Source: Jejuia sp040720935 (lineage in GTDB: Bacteria > Bacteroidota > Bacteroidia > Flavobacteriales > Flavobacteriaceae). From it: a stretch of DNA of 64,000 nucleotides. Positions 16,682-25,043 of this stretch are shown here, piece by piece. Both the position numbers and the translations under genes were made by a program. Where the stretch lies: contig NZ_JBFDAE010000008.1 in NCBI RefSeq assembly GCF_040720935.1, forward strand, positions 124,001 through 188,000, read 5' to 3'. Position 1 is the first letter of the stretch, and every line of letters starts with the position of its first letter. The notes under the pieces are model-generated. The model was given only the letters and a program-made list of their open reading frames with translations, was not told the origin of the DNA and did no database searches.

Positions 16682-17110
16682 ATGTATAAAAAAGTCCTCT
16701 TTCTTTCAGTTTTTTCACTGTTTTTTGTTGTAACAAGTTGTCAAGATATTTTAGAGTGTATTATAAATAGGAAACCTGTGTTATCTGACAATAGGTTGGT
16801 AGAAGGCAATATACACCAAGATTATTTTGATAAGATAACCTCAGAAATTAAAAATGAACCTTATGATAATAGGTATTATTATGATTTCAGTTTTCACGGC
16901 GATTTACCCAAAGGGATCTCTATTATTTTTGATTATAGAGATGTTATTATTCAAGGGAGACCATTAGAAAGAGGTAGATTTAATTTTACAATAAGCCTTT
17001 ATGTTGAGCAGACTAATGATTATTACGAAGACTGCGAAAACGAATTAAATGACTGTGATGGTTTGTGTGAAGAAAATGTTTCTAAGAATTATATCTTGAC
17101 TATAAGATGA
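16682..17110 (+). CDS. Putative lipoprotein with an Ig-like segment
   Basis: A 142-residue protein. I use ATG 16682, which gives a lipoprotein signal (MYKKVLFLSVFSLFFVVTSC, C20), rather than the upstream ATG 16643 with its non-signal leader. The segment GDLPKGISIIFDYRDVIIQG with GRFNFTISLYVE resembles the putative Ig (He_PIG) domain pattern, and a Cys-rich stretch follows (DCENELNDCDGLC). The function is unknown. Its stop overlaps the start of the next lipoprotein (ATGA), so both are co-translated. Confidence 0.7.
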   Translation: MYKKVLFLSVFSLFFVVTSCQDILECIINRKPVLSDNRLVEGNIHQDYFDKITSEIKNEPYDNRYYYDFSFHGDLPKGISIIFDYRDVIIQGRPLERGRFNFTISLYVEQTNDYYEDCENELNDCDGLCEENVSKNYILTIR

Positions 17111-17499
17111 TAATCAAACTTCTAAAATATAGTTTGATTTTACTCACTATCTTGAGTTTTAAATCATGTTTACTAATGCCGCTTCCTGCGCCACATGGAC
17201 ATTGTTATCAGGCTTATGATAATTTTGATTTTAAGTATATTAATGTGTTTTGTACACCGAGAAATAAAAGGTTTCTGTATTCTGATGGAGCGCATTTAGA
17301 TATTGAATTCTGTTCGAAAACAATAGCAGGTAACAGATGTGGAATGATGACTTACGATACCCACTTTGACCATGAACTTTATATTAAGGATGTTAGGATT
17401 TCTGATAAAAAGTTTCATAAATTATTTTTAAATGATACATTAATTGTTACAGATAAAACAAACTCCAAAGAATATTTATTTCTTCCTGTAGAAAAATAG
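17107..17499 (+). CDS. Hypothetical lipoprotein
   Basis: A 130-residue protein with a lipoprotein signal peptide (C21 in SFKSCLLM). The mature part is short, mostly beta-like, and contains four further cysteines (for example PHGHCYQAY and FCSKTIAGNRCG). I recognise no family. It starts within the stop of the preceding lipoprotein gene, which suggests that the two act together at the cell surface or in the periplasm. Confidence 0.7.
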   Translation: MIIKLLKYSLILLTILSFKSCLLMPLPAPHGHCYQAYDNFDFKYINVFCTPRNKRFLYSDGAHLDIEFCSKTIAGNRCGMMTYDTHFDHELYIKDVRISDKKFHKLFLNDTLIVTDKTNSKEYLFLPVEK

Positions 17500-17576
17500 T
17501 CGAAAACTTTTAGCAACTTGTTAATAGATTTTATCTTAACTTAATCAAGTCACAGCCATAATGTTGTAAATTCGCT

Positions 17577-17700
17577 GCGTTAGGGAAAGAAGCGGCATCC
17601 TTTTTTATGTCTGTTCGAGTGTTTTGCGAAGGATGAGCAAAATATATCGAGAACACATAAAAAAGATATAGTGGATAGCCCGACCCTTGGGTAACACTCA
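17577..17700. repeat. Intergenic imperfect palindromic element
   Basis: An 11-bp perfect inverted repeat, CTTTTTTATGT (17600-17610) and ACATAAAAAAG (17655-17665), is flanked by a segment reading GATATAGTGGATAGCCCGAC. The block resembles repeated intergenic elements I associate with flavobacterial genomes. The 61-residue open frame across it (17531-17716, minus) looks spurious. Confidence 0.55.
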
Positions 17701-17735
17701 AAATAATGAAGTACAATCTATATAATTTTTAAATA

Positions 17736-18389
17736 ATGAAATTTTTTATTGACACCGCAAACCTAGACCAAATAAAAGACGCCCAAGATATGGGGGTTTT
17801 AGATGGCGTAACTACAAACCCATCTTTAATGGCCAAAGAAGGCATTACAGGGCACGATAATATTATGAAACACTATGTTGATATTTGCAACATTGTGGAC
17901 GGTGATGTGAGTGCTGAAGTGATCGCTACTGATTTTGAAGGTATGGTAAGAGAGGGTGAGGCCTTGGCAGAACTGCACGACCAAATTGTGGTTAAATTGC
18001 CAATGATTAAGGATGGCGTTAAAGCGTGTAAATACTTTTCTGGTAAAGGAGTTAAGACTAATGTGACGCTGGTGTTTTCTCCTGGGCAAGCCTTATTGGC
18101 AGCAAAGGCAGGCGCTACTTATGTGTCTCCGTTTATTGGTCGTTTGGATGATATTTCAACTGATGGTTTGAACTTAATTGCCGAAATTCGTCATATTTAT
18201 GATAACTACGGTTTCGAAACGCAAATTTTAGCTGCATCTGTACGTCATACAATGCACGTGATTGACTGCGCCAAACTTGGAGCAGATGTGATGACTGGCC
18301 CATTAAGTTCGATTGAAGGCTTGTTAAAACATCCTTTAACTGATATTGGTTTGGCTAAGTTTTTAGCTGATTATAAAAAAGGAAACTAA
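17736..18389 (+). CDS. fsa: Transaldolase-like fructose-6-phosphate aldolase
   Basis: A 217-residue protein of the small transaldolase (TalC/FSA) family. It starts MKFFIDTANLDQI and has DGVTTNPSLM, the Schiff-base lysine K87 in VVKLPM, and SPFIGRLDDI. These enzymes either transfer dihydroxyacetone units between sugar phosphates or cleave fructose 6-phosphate. Sequence alone does not decide between the two, and many short family members are true transaldolases (tal). It is a single gene followed by a strong hairpin terminator. Confidence 0.9.
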   Translation: MKFFIDTANLDQIKDAQDMGVLDGVTTNPSLMAKEGITGHDNIMKHYVDICNIVDGDVSAEVIATDFEGMVREGEALAELHDQIVVKLPMIKDGVKACKYFSGKGVKTNVTLVFSPGQALLAAKAGATYVSPFIGRLDDISTDGLNLIAEIRHIYDNYGFETQILAASVRHTMHVIDCAKLGADVMTGPLSSIEGLLKHPLTDIGLAKFLADYKKGN

Positions 18390-18410
18390 AATTTAATTCT
18401 TTCCCATAAA

Positions 18411-18445
18411 AAAATGCTCAAAATCAAATTGATTTTGAGCATTTT
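18411..18445 (+). terminator. Bidirectional hairpin terminator
   Basis: A 16-bp perfect stem (AAAATGCTCAAAATCA at 18411-18426 with its complement at 18430-18445) has a 3-nt loop. A-runs and T-runs at its ends allow termination from both sides, after the aldolase on plus and possibly after the membrane protein on minus. Confidence 0.85.
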
Positions 18446-18516
18446 TAATTTTATAATGTTTTCGGAATTTAGTTCCTGCCAGTAGGCAAATTTGTCTTTT
18501 TTGGAATTTTAATATT

Positions 18517-19137
18517 CTAACCTTTCTTCTGCTTATTGATTTCGTCTTGTAATTGACGTCTCACTTTTTGCTCACGATCCAGGGCAGTTTTTCTGTGTTC
18601 TTCAAATTCTTCTTCTATTTCCTCAAGATTTTGTTTTGCTTGTCTTGTAACAGCATTACTATTTTTGAATTTATATATGAAGAAAAGTAGAAAAGCCAAT
18701 AAACCAGCTATAATACTCCATAGTAACGTGTTATACCCGGATTTACTCATTTGTAAACCAAATAAAGACATGCTGTCTTTTTCGCTATTAGTAGTTTCAA
18801 GATCACCTTGCGTTTTAGATAGATTGGTTTTTAATTCTGAAATTTCTTTTGCTTGGGTTTCAACAATAGCTTGCGTATCGCCCAAATCTTTACGGATTTT
18901 TTTTAAAGAATCATTAACATGATTTCTTAATGTAGATAACCATACGCGTTTTACCGCTTCATAAGGTTGTCCGTTTGTGCCTTTAAAATTACCTGATTTT
19001 TTAAAAATATACTCAAACTGACTGTCAATGGTGCCACTATTAAGCGATAATGTTTCAGGTTCTTCAGCTGTTTGAGAAAAAGATAAACTACAGGTAGATA
19101 ATAATACTAAAGCAATTAAGTATTTGAAGGAATTCAT
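18517..19137 (-). CDS. Single-pass membrane protein with coiled coils
   Basis: A 206-residue protein with a signal peptide (about 1-21), a helical segment with coiled-coil character (about 77-118), one membrane helix (about 136-155, LLWSIIAGLLAFLLFFIYKF) and a charged C-terminal coiled coil (165-206). Similar flavobacterial proteins are sometimes labelled tRNA (guanine-N1)-methyltransferase, but nothing here resembles a methyltransferase. The function is unknown. A structural or envelope role is possible. Confidence 0.75.
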   Translation of the reverse strand: MNSFKYLIALVLLSTCSLSFSQTAEEPETLSLNSGTIDSQFEYIFKKSGNFKGTNGQPYEAVKRVWLSTLRNHVNDSLKKIRKDLGDTQAIVETQAKEISELKTNLSKTQGDLETTNSEKDSMSLFGLQMSKSGYNTLLWSIIAGLLAFLLFFIYKFKNSNAVTRQAKQNLEEIEEEFEEHRKTALDREQKVRRQLQDEINKQKKG

Positions 19138-19210
19138 TTGGTTGTGTTTAAATAGGTTAACTTGATTTTGCGAAAATAAAAAATAAAGTTTAATTATAGG
19201 CTTAATTAAT

Positions 19211-19242
19211 AAATAGCCTCACAAATAAATGTGAAGCTATTT
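19211..19242 (-). terminator. Terminator after the GAPDH gene
   Basis: A 13-bp stem with one mismatch (19211-19223 with 19230-19242) and a T-rich flank on the minus strand lies 35 nt past the GAPDH stop. Confidence 0.6.
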
Positions 19243-19277
19243 TGGATTATATACGATGAATCAAAAAATTTGGACGT

Positions 19278-20726
19278 CTAATAATATGTATAACGTCTTA
19301 CTTTTGCAATATATTTTGCCAACCTGATAACTTGATGGCTATAACCGTATTCGTTATCATACCAAACATAAAGAATGGCATTTTTTCCGTCAGACCTTAC
19401 AATAGTTGCTTTGCTATCGTAAATTGATGGCGCAGAACAGCCTACGATGTCGCTAGAAACCAGTTCATCGCTCAATTCATATTTAATCTGTTCCACTAAA
19501 TTGCCTTCTAAGGCATATTCTTTTAAAGTGGCATTCATTTCTGCAACAGAAGTTTTTTTGTTCAACTCCAAATTTAAAATAGCCAACGAGCCATTGGGTA
19601 CAGGAACACGTATGGCATTTGATGTTAATTTACCCTCTAAACTTGGCAAAGCCTTTGCAACGGCACTTCCAGCTCCAGTTTCGGTAATGACCATATTTAA
19701 ACTAGCCGCACGACCACGACGGTACTTTTTATGAAAGTTATCCACCAAATTTTGATCGTTGGTATAGGCATGGATGGTTTCTAAATGACCGCTTTTTACA
19801 CCAAACGAATCTTCAATAATTTTTAATATGGGCGTAATAGCATTGGTGGTGCAGGATGCCGCAGAAAATATATCAACTTTGTCGGGATCGTGCTCCAAAT
19901 GGTTAACGCCATGTACAATATTCGGAACACCTTTCCCTGGAGCAGTTAATAAAACCTTGTCCACACCCTTAGATTTTAGATGCCTAGATAAAGCTTCTTT
20001 ATCTCTAAAAGCACCAGTATTATCAATAACCAAGGCGTCTTTTATATTATGCTTGGTATAATCTATTTCCTCAGGATTATTTGCCGATATCAATTTTACC
20101 GTAGTACCGTTAATAATTAGGCAACTATTATCCACATCAATATTTACAGTTCCAGAGAATTCCCCATGTATGGAATCGTTGCGTAATAATGCAGCTCTTT
20201 TTTCAAGTATTTCTGCATTTATTTCGCCTCTAGTAACTATGGCACGCAAACGAAGCTGGCTCCCTTTTCCTGTTCTAGCCATAAGTTCTCTGGCAACCAA
20301 TCGTCCAATTCTTCCAAAACCATAAAGCACAATATTTTTTGGTTGGATGCTTTTGGTTTTATGTGCATCTTTAGTTTTTTTAGCAACAAAGTTTAACGCA
20401 TTACTATATTTACCTTCATCCAGACGAAACTCATACGCTAGTTTCCCAATGTCTAATTTTGCAGGTGGAATTTTGAGTTGCTTAATGGCTTGTGCAATTT
20501 CTACAGAATCAAAGATTGAAATGGGTTTTTCCACAAATTTGCCTGCGTATTGGTGTAAATTTAAAATCTCACTTATGTTTTTATCAATAAGCTGATTTTT
20601 AAAAATGACCAATTCAATAGATTTGTCATACCATAGGTCGCTTACAGTTTTAATAAATTCGACCGTTGCTTTTCTAAGGTTTGCTTGAAAAGCCAACTCT
20701 TTTTCATAAGTTCCGTTTGCAGACAT
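19278..20726 (-). CDS. gap: Glyceraldehyde-3-phosphate dehydrogenase, long form
   Basis: A 482-residue GAPDH. The Rossmann start is NIVLYGFGRIGRLVAREL at about 131-148, the catalytic cysteine is C292 in SAASCTTNAITPI, and the partner histidine is H319 in ETIHAYTNDQ. The C-terminal half has WYDNEYGYSHQV. It oxidises glyceraldehyde 3-phosphate to 1,3-bisphosphoglycerate with NAD(P). The usual length is about 335 residues. The extra 130 N-terminal residues form the helical extension found in a distinct Bacteroidetes group. A shorter glycolytic GAPDH may exist elsewhere, so a gluconeogenic role is possible but not shown. Confidence 0.93.
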   Translation of the reverse strand: MSANGTYEKELAFQANLRKATVEFIKTVSDLWYDKSIELVIFKNQLIDKNISEILNLHQYAGKFVEKPISIFDSVEIAQAIKQLKIPPAKLDIGKLAYEFRLDEGKYSNALNFVAKKTKDAHKTKSIQPKNIVLYGFGRIGRLVARELMARTGKGSQLRLRAIVTRGEINAEILEKRAALLRNDSIHGEFSGTVNIDVDNSCLIINGTTVKLISANNPEEIDYTKHNIKDALVIDNTGAFRDKEALSRHLKSKGVDKVLLTAPGKGVPNIVHGVNHLEHDPDKVDIFSAASCTTNAITPILKIIEDSFGVKSGHLETIHAYTNDQNLVDNFHKKYRRGRAASLNMVITETGAGSAVAKALPSLEGKLTSNAIRVPVPNGSLAILNLELNKKTSVAEMNATLKEYALEGNLVEQIKYELSDELVSSDIVGCSAPSIYDSKATIVRSDGKNAILYVWYDNEYGYSHQVIRLAKYIAKVRRYTYY

Positions 20727-20754
20727 TTTTACAGGTTTAGTTGTTTTGATTTTG

Positions 20755-20762
20755 CAAAAGTA
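20755..20762 (-). promoter_or_regulatory. -7 box upstream of GAPDH
   Basis: On the minus strand this reads TACTTTTG, a match to TAnnTTTG, 28 nt upstream of the GAPDH ATG. The -33 element is not clear. Confidence 0.45.
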
Positions 20763-20804
20763 TCATAATTCAAACGTTTTCGTAATGTGTTTTAACAAAA
20801 AAAT

Positions 20805-20824
20805 AACCCTTGGCTAGAAGGGTT
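20805..20824 (-). terminator. Terminator after the LVIVD lipoprotein pair
   Basis: The stem AACCCTT/AAGGGTT (20805-20811, 20818-20824) has a 6-nt loop. On the minus strand a T-rich run follows. Confidence 0.65.
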
Positions 20825-20862
20825 TGTTTTTATTGGTACATTAATGTTTGTGACTAGTTATT

Positions 20863-21594
20863 TTAAATACTGATTTCACTTAAAAGTTGACTTTCTTTTA
20901 TATCTGAAGCGTTTAACGCATATTGAAATAATTGGCTATTGCCAACTAGTATTAGATGATTGTTTTGGATGATGACATCAAATGAATTCACATCAATACT
21001 ATGAACAAGTTTTGATGCTTTCGGATCGGATATATCGAATATTTTAACTTCATCATCACAAACAAATAAGAAATTACCATAAAGTCCCATACCTTTTGGT
21101 GCAATAAGATTCCGTTGTGAAATTAACACAGGCGAAGTGATGCTTTCAAGGTCATAAATTTGTAAGGCACTAACATTTCTACCACAACCTAAGCTAGCAT
21201 CCAAGGTAACAAAGGCATGCGTATCGTTAGCAATTACTGGGTCGCACGCCGTAAAATGTTGAACTGAGCTTAGTTGTTTAGGATCTTCAGGGTTTGATGT
21301 TTCATAAATAAACATCCCATTCCTCGAACCTATATATAGGTAATCTTTATAGCTTACCAAAGTTTCAATATTAAAACCAATAAAAGGCTTGTTCACTAAA
21401 ACAGGATTTGTTTTTGTGCTGATATTGAAAACATTTAGAGATTGGTCATCAACAGTATATAGGTAATCGTTTAAAATTGTGAATCTTGCTAAAGAACCAC
21501 CTTGTCCAGTATCGGTCTGGGAATTGTTGGTGTCGCTATCGTTATCACATGATAAAATGGTGAGCAACATACATATAAAAGTGAATTTTTTCAT
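20863..21594 (-). CDS. LVIVD-repeat lipoprotein
   Basis: A 243-residue lipoprotein (C16 in LLTILSCDND), followed by a short linker rich in N, D and T. The rest consists of LVIVD-type beta-propeller repeats, for example LYTVDDQSLNVFNISTKTNP, LYIGSRNGMFIYETSNPEDP and LFVCDDEVKIFDISDPKA. Such repeats probably fold into a surface propeller that binds a partner, but no enzymatic role is known. It lies 7 nt after a second LVIVD protein, and the two probably act together. Confidence 0.8.
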   Translation of the reverse strand: MKKFTFICMLLTILSCDNDSDTNNSQTDTGQGGSLARFTILNDYLYTVDDQSLNVFNISTKTNPVLVNKPFIGFNIETLVSYKDYLYIGSRNGMFIYETSNPEDPKQLSSVQHFTACDPVIANDTHAFVTLDASLGCGRNVSALQIYDLESITSPVLISQRNLIAPKGMGLYGNFLFVCDDEVKIFDISDPKASKLVHSIDVNSFDVIIQNNHLILVGNSQLFQYALNASDIKESQLLSEISI

Positions 21595-21601
21595 GACAGC
21601 A

Positions 21602-22108
21602 TTAATTTTTAAGTTTCCAATCTACTACAACTTCGTCTGATGATTTGATGGCATAATAACCATCTGGAGATACCATTTCCGGGAAAACGTTTTCTACCCT
21701 TTTTGTGACCGTTACACCGCTAAAATCGTTTTTAAATGTGAGAGCAATTAGATCCACCGCATTATTTATATACAGAACATCACTTTTTATTGAAACATCT
21801 GATGATCCCAAAACCTTCAAGAATTTAAGTTTAATTGGGGAAGATGGGTTTGAATTATCATAAATATGAAATCCTTTATGGGGTTCACTAATAAATAAAT
21901 AGTTGTCTTTTACGTAAATTTTACCCATTAATTTTTGGGTTTGAGGACTCAAAAGTTCAACTGAACTACTGAAATTTTCCCGTTTTACGAGAACAGGCTC
22001 ATACTTACTATTATATTCAAATTCGTCATCAGGTCCTCCAAAATAGATACAGGAGGAGAGGAGAAAAGCACTTAGTAAAATAACTGCTTTGTTTTTTAAG
22101 TTGGTCAT
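21602..22108 (-). CDS. Short LVIVD-repeat lipoprotein
   Basis: A 168-residue lipoprotein (C20 in AFLLSSCIYFGG). It has one clear LVIVD-type repeat (YLFISEPHKGFHIYDNSNPS), a weaker second one, and a conserved-looking tail containing VFPEMVSPDGYYA. It is the first gene of a two-gene operon with the longer LVIVD lipoprotein. Each protein has its own signal peptide and start, so this is a true pair and not a broken gene. The function is unknown. Confidence 0.78.
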   Translation of the reverse strand: MTNLKNKAVILLSAFLLSSCIYFGGPDDEFEYNSKYEPVLVKRENFSSSVELLSPQTQKLMGKIYVKDNYLFISEPHKGFHIYDNSNPSSPIKLKFLKVLGSSDVSIKSDVLYINNAVDLIALTFKNDFSGVTVTKRVENVFPEMVSPDGYYAIKSSDEVVVDWKLKN

Positions 22109-22168
22109 GTTATAGTTTTTCTAAGAAGATGTAGAAAACCTTAAAAGGTTGCGTATTTATTTACAAAA

Positions 22169-22193
22169 AAAAGTCCTCGAAATGAGGACTTTT
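22169..22193 (-). terminator. Terminator after the DegP-like protease
   Basis: A 10-bp perfect stem (AAAAGTCCTC at 22169-22178 with GAGGACTTTT at 22184-22193) has a 5-nt loop and a T-run on the minus strand, 26 nt past the protease stop. Confidence 0.85.
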
Positions 22194-22218
22194 ATATAAG
22201 CTATTGATTTTGATTTGT

Positions 22219-23622
22219 TTATCTGAAATTATAACGTTCTTTTTCGCCATCTTCATTTATAAGCTCAATTCTTAAAGGTTCATGTGGTGATTGATTTTTA
22301 AGAATAGTTTGCACATCGTCAACATTGTTAACTTTTACATCATTAATGGCCGTAATTATAGTACCGTTCTTAATGCCATTTTTTCTCCAGTAATCGGCAT
22401 ATTTGCCATTCAACTCCACTATTTTAACACCATTTTTTGCCTTATATTTTTTCAAGTCAGATGGTTTGGCATTTTTTATTTGACCTACCAATGGTAAAAT
22501 ATAGGTTTCATTTCTTATCAAACGAACGGGTACTGTTGTAATATTTCCGTCACGGGAATAGGTAACATTTACAATATCGTCTGGTCGCTTAGTGTTTAGA
22601 TGTCCACTTAAATCAGAGAATTTCGAAATTTTCATGTTATCAATGCTTTTGATAATATCGCCTTTTCTTAATCCAGCTTCTTTTGCACCAGAATCTTCTA
22701 CAACACTATCAATGTAAAATCCTTGCGTATCTTCAATTTCAAGTTGTTCAGCAGTTTTACTATTTAAAGTACCACCTGTAATGCCCAAAATGCCATTTTG
22801 CACATTACCATACTCCATAATATCTTCAACCACTTTTCTAGCAATATTACTTGGTACAGCGAATGAATACCCTACATAAGAGCCCGTTTGAGAGGAAATT
22901 GCAGTATTGATTCCAACCAATTCGCCATCAGTATTTACTAAAGCACCCCCAGAATTCCCAGGGTTTACAGCAGCATCGGTTTGAATAAACGATTGTGAGT
23001 GGGTTCCCGATAAATCTCTAGCTTTTGCACTAATAATTCCTGCGGTAACGGTAGATGTTAAATTAAAAGGATTACCCACAGCCAAAACCCATTCGCCAAT
23101 TCTAGCATCGTCGGAATCTCCAAAAGTCACAACTGGCAGATCTTCATCTGCCTCGATTTTTAAAAGCGCAATATCCGTTTTTGGGTCTGTCCCTATAATT
23201 TCTGCCTTATACGTTTTATTATTGTTTAAGGTCACAGATAATTCCTGGGATTTATCAACCACATGGTTATTGGTAATAATATACCCATCAGGGGTGATGA
23301 TAACCCCAGAGCCCGTCCCCATTTGAGCACGATGCGACCGTCTGCCGGAAAATAAATCTTGAATGGTTATTTGTCCAGAACTAATAGTGACGTTTTTTAC
23401 ATGCACTACGGCGTTAACGGTGTTTTCAGCAGCTTTGGTAAAGTCTGGAGTTTCGTATGGTTTATAAATGCCGTTTGCAGTACTGGTAGGTAAAAACGAG
23501 GGTTTTTCTTCAACAGCATTTACCACAACCGCATTTTCTTCGTCTAAAAATAGTTTATAAGTTCCAAGTGTTAATGCACCACCAAGAGCCGAAACTAATA
23601 CTAATGTTAAAATCTTCTTCAT
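22219..23622 (-). CDS. DegP/HtrA-type periplasmic serine protease
   Basis: A 467-residue protein with a signal anchor (about 1-22), a trypsin-like domain with the triad H120 (ITNNHVVD), D150 (DPKTDIALLK) and S224 (NPGNSGGAL), and two PDZ domains (about 265-360 and 385-465). The family degrades or refolds misfolded envelope proteins and is often induced by envelope stress. The linker LFSGRRSHRAQMGTGSG before the protease core fits the usual LA loop. It is transcribed alone, divergent from dapF, and ends in a strong terminator. Confidence 0.94.
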   Translation of the reverse strand: MKKILTLVLVSALGGALTLGTYKLFLDEENAVVVNAVEEKPSFLPTSTANGIYKPYETPDFTKAAENTVNAVVHVKNVTISSGQITIQDLFSGRRSHRAQMGTGSGVIITPDGYIITNNHVVDKSQELSVTLNNNKTYKAEIIGTDPKTDIALLKIEADEDLPVVTFGDSDDARIGEWVLAVGNPFNLTSTVTAGIISAKARDLSGTHSQSFIQTDAAVNPGNSGGALVNTDGELVGINTAISSQTGSYVGYSFAVPSNIARKVVEDIMEYGNVQNGILGITGGTLNSKTAEQLEIEDTQGFYIDSVVEDSGAKEAGLRKGDIIKSIDNMKISKFSDLSGHLNTKRPDDIVNVTYSRDGNITTVPVRLIRNETYILPLVGQIKNAKPSDLKKYKAKNGVKIVELNGKYADYWRKNGIKNGTIITAINDVKVNNVDDVQTILKNQSPHEPLRIELINEDGEKERYNFR

Positions 23623-23730
23623 AATTTTCAGTTTAAGATATATTGATGAACGATTAAAATTAATTATTTATTGAATGTTTATTTCAACTTTAACGACGAT
23701 TTAACAATCCATAAAACGGTATAATATTTA

Positions 23731-23738
23731 TATCTTTG
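23731..23738 (+). promoter_or_regulatory. -7 box of the dapF operon
   Basis: TATCTTTG matches TAnnTTTG and lies only 10 nt before the dapF ATG, so the mRNA leader should be a few nucleotides or none. The -33 element is not evident. Confidence 0.5.
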
Positions 23739-23748
23739 CAGCTTAGTT

Positions 23749-24522
23749 ATGCAACAGAAATTTTACAAATACCAAGGAACAGGCAACGATTTTGTGATGA
23801 TTGATAATCGTCAGTTAAAATTCGACAAAAATAATACCAAACTAGTGGCAAGCCTTTGTGACAGACGTTTTGGCATAGGTGGAGACGGACTTATACTTTT
23901 GGAAAATCATGACAAATATGATTTTAAGATGGTATATTACAATGCCGATGGCAACGAAAGTACCATGTGTGGAAATGGTGGAAGATGTCTAGTAGCCTTT
24001 GCAAAAAAGTTGGGCGTAATTTCCGATCAGGCAGTCTTTGAAGCTGTTGACGGAGTGCATCATGCATTTATAAATGGCGATATTGTAAGGCTTCAAATGC
24101 AGGATGTTGCAACAATTAGAAAGGAAGGGGATTATGTGTTTTTAGATACAGGGTCGCCGCATCATGTTCAGTTTGAAGACGCAATTAGTGATTTTGACAT
24201 TAAATCGAAAGGCGCAAAAATAAGATACGGAAAGCCTTATCATAACGCAGGAACAAACGTGAATTTTGTTAAGAAACTATCGGATACCGAATTTAGGCTA
24301 AGAACCTATGAACGCGGTGTTGAAGATGAAACTTTGTCATGCGGAACAGGAGCTACTGCGGTTGCTATCGCCATGCATTATATTAGAGAAACTGAAAAAA
24401 ATCTTGTAGAATTAAAAGTTGAAGGGGGAAAATTAGAAGTTTCTTTTGAAGTTGAAGATGGTGCTTATAAAAACGTTTGGTTAATTGGGCCTGCAAAATT
24501 TGTGTTCGAAGGTACGATATGA
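23749..24522 (+). CDS. dapF: Diaminopimelate epimerase
   Basis: A 257-residue DapF. The two catalytic cysteines are C74 in STMCGNGGRCLV and C198 in LSCGTGATAVA. GTGNDFVMID lies near the N-terminus. It converts LL- to meso-diaminopimelate for peptidoglycan and lysine synthesis in the cytoplasm. It is the first gene of dapF-GNAT-mltG-DUF2279, an operon with stop/start overlaps. That places a peptidoglycan precursor enzyme beside a peptidoglycan-cleaving enzyme. dapA lies elsewhere in the window (42032). Confidence 0.97.
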   Translation: MQQKFYKYQGTGNDFVMIDNRQLKFDKNNTKLVASLCDRRFGIGGDGLILLENHDKYDFKMVYYNADGNESTMCGNGGRCLVAFAKKLGVISDQAVFEAVDGVHHAFINGDIVRLQMQDVATIRKEGDYVFLDTGSPHHVQFEDAISDFDIKSKGAKIRYGKPYHNAGTNVNFVKKLSDTEFRLRTYERGVEDETLSCGTGATAVAIAMHYIRETEKNLVELKVEGGKLEVSFEVEDGAYKNVWLIGPAKFVFEGTI

Positions 24523-25043
24523 AAACCTTAGAAGGAGAACATATCAATTTACGTGCTTTAGAACCTGAAGATTTGGAGTTTGTTTTGGAGCTTGAGAATG
24601 ACGAAAATATCTGGGACTTAAGCAATACACAAACACCATATTCTAGATATGTGATTAAACAATATTTGGAAAATGCACTCAAGGATATTTATGAAGTAAA
24701 GCAATTACGCTTGGTGATTTCTTCTAAAAAAGGAGCGTCTCTAGGCTTAATCGATCTGTTCGATTTCGATTTTAAAAATAAAAGGGCAGGAGTTGGTATT
24801 GTGGTTAAAGACGTGTCCAATAGAGCCAAAGGTTACGGTAGCGAAGCTTTGAAATTATTGATTAATTATAGTTTTACGCATCTCGGTTTACACCAACTAT
24901 ATTGTAATATTTCAGAAGAAAATAAAGCCAGTATGCAATTGTTTACAAATAATGGTTTTGTTGAAATCGGACTTAAAAAAGATTGGAATTTTAATAATGG
25001 TAAATTCAATAATGAATATTCCCTGCAACTTATAAAAGATTAA
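24519..25043 (+). CDS. GNAT-family N-acetyltransferase (RimJ/RimL-like)
   Basis: A 174-residue GNAT protein. I start it at ATG 24519, which overlaps the dapF stop as ATGA; the upstream start at 24477 lies deep inside dapF. It begins LEGEHINLRALEPEDLEFV and contains the acetyl-CoA loop in VSNRAKGYGSEALKLLINY, typical of the RimJ/RimL type. The substrate, which could be a protein N-terminus or a small amine, cannot be told. Its stop directly abuts the mltG start. Confidence 0.88.
   Translation: MKTLEGEHINLRALEPEDLEFVLELENDENIWDLSNTQTPYSRYVIKQYLENALKDIYEVKQLRLVISSKKGASLGLIDLFDFDFKNKRAGVGIVVKDVSNRAKGYGSEALKLLINYSFTHLGLHQLYCNISEENKASMQLFTNNGFVEIGLKKDWNFNNGKFNNEYSLQLIKD

Noticed and set aside
17531..17716. 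Minus-strand open frame of 61 codons
   Set aside because: It spans an intergenic repeat-like element and has no family or context support.
20863..22108. LVIVD pair as one gene broken by a frameshift
   Set aside because: Each part has its own ATG, signal peptide and lipobox cysteine.
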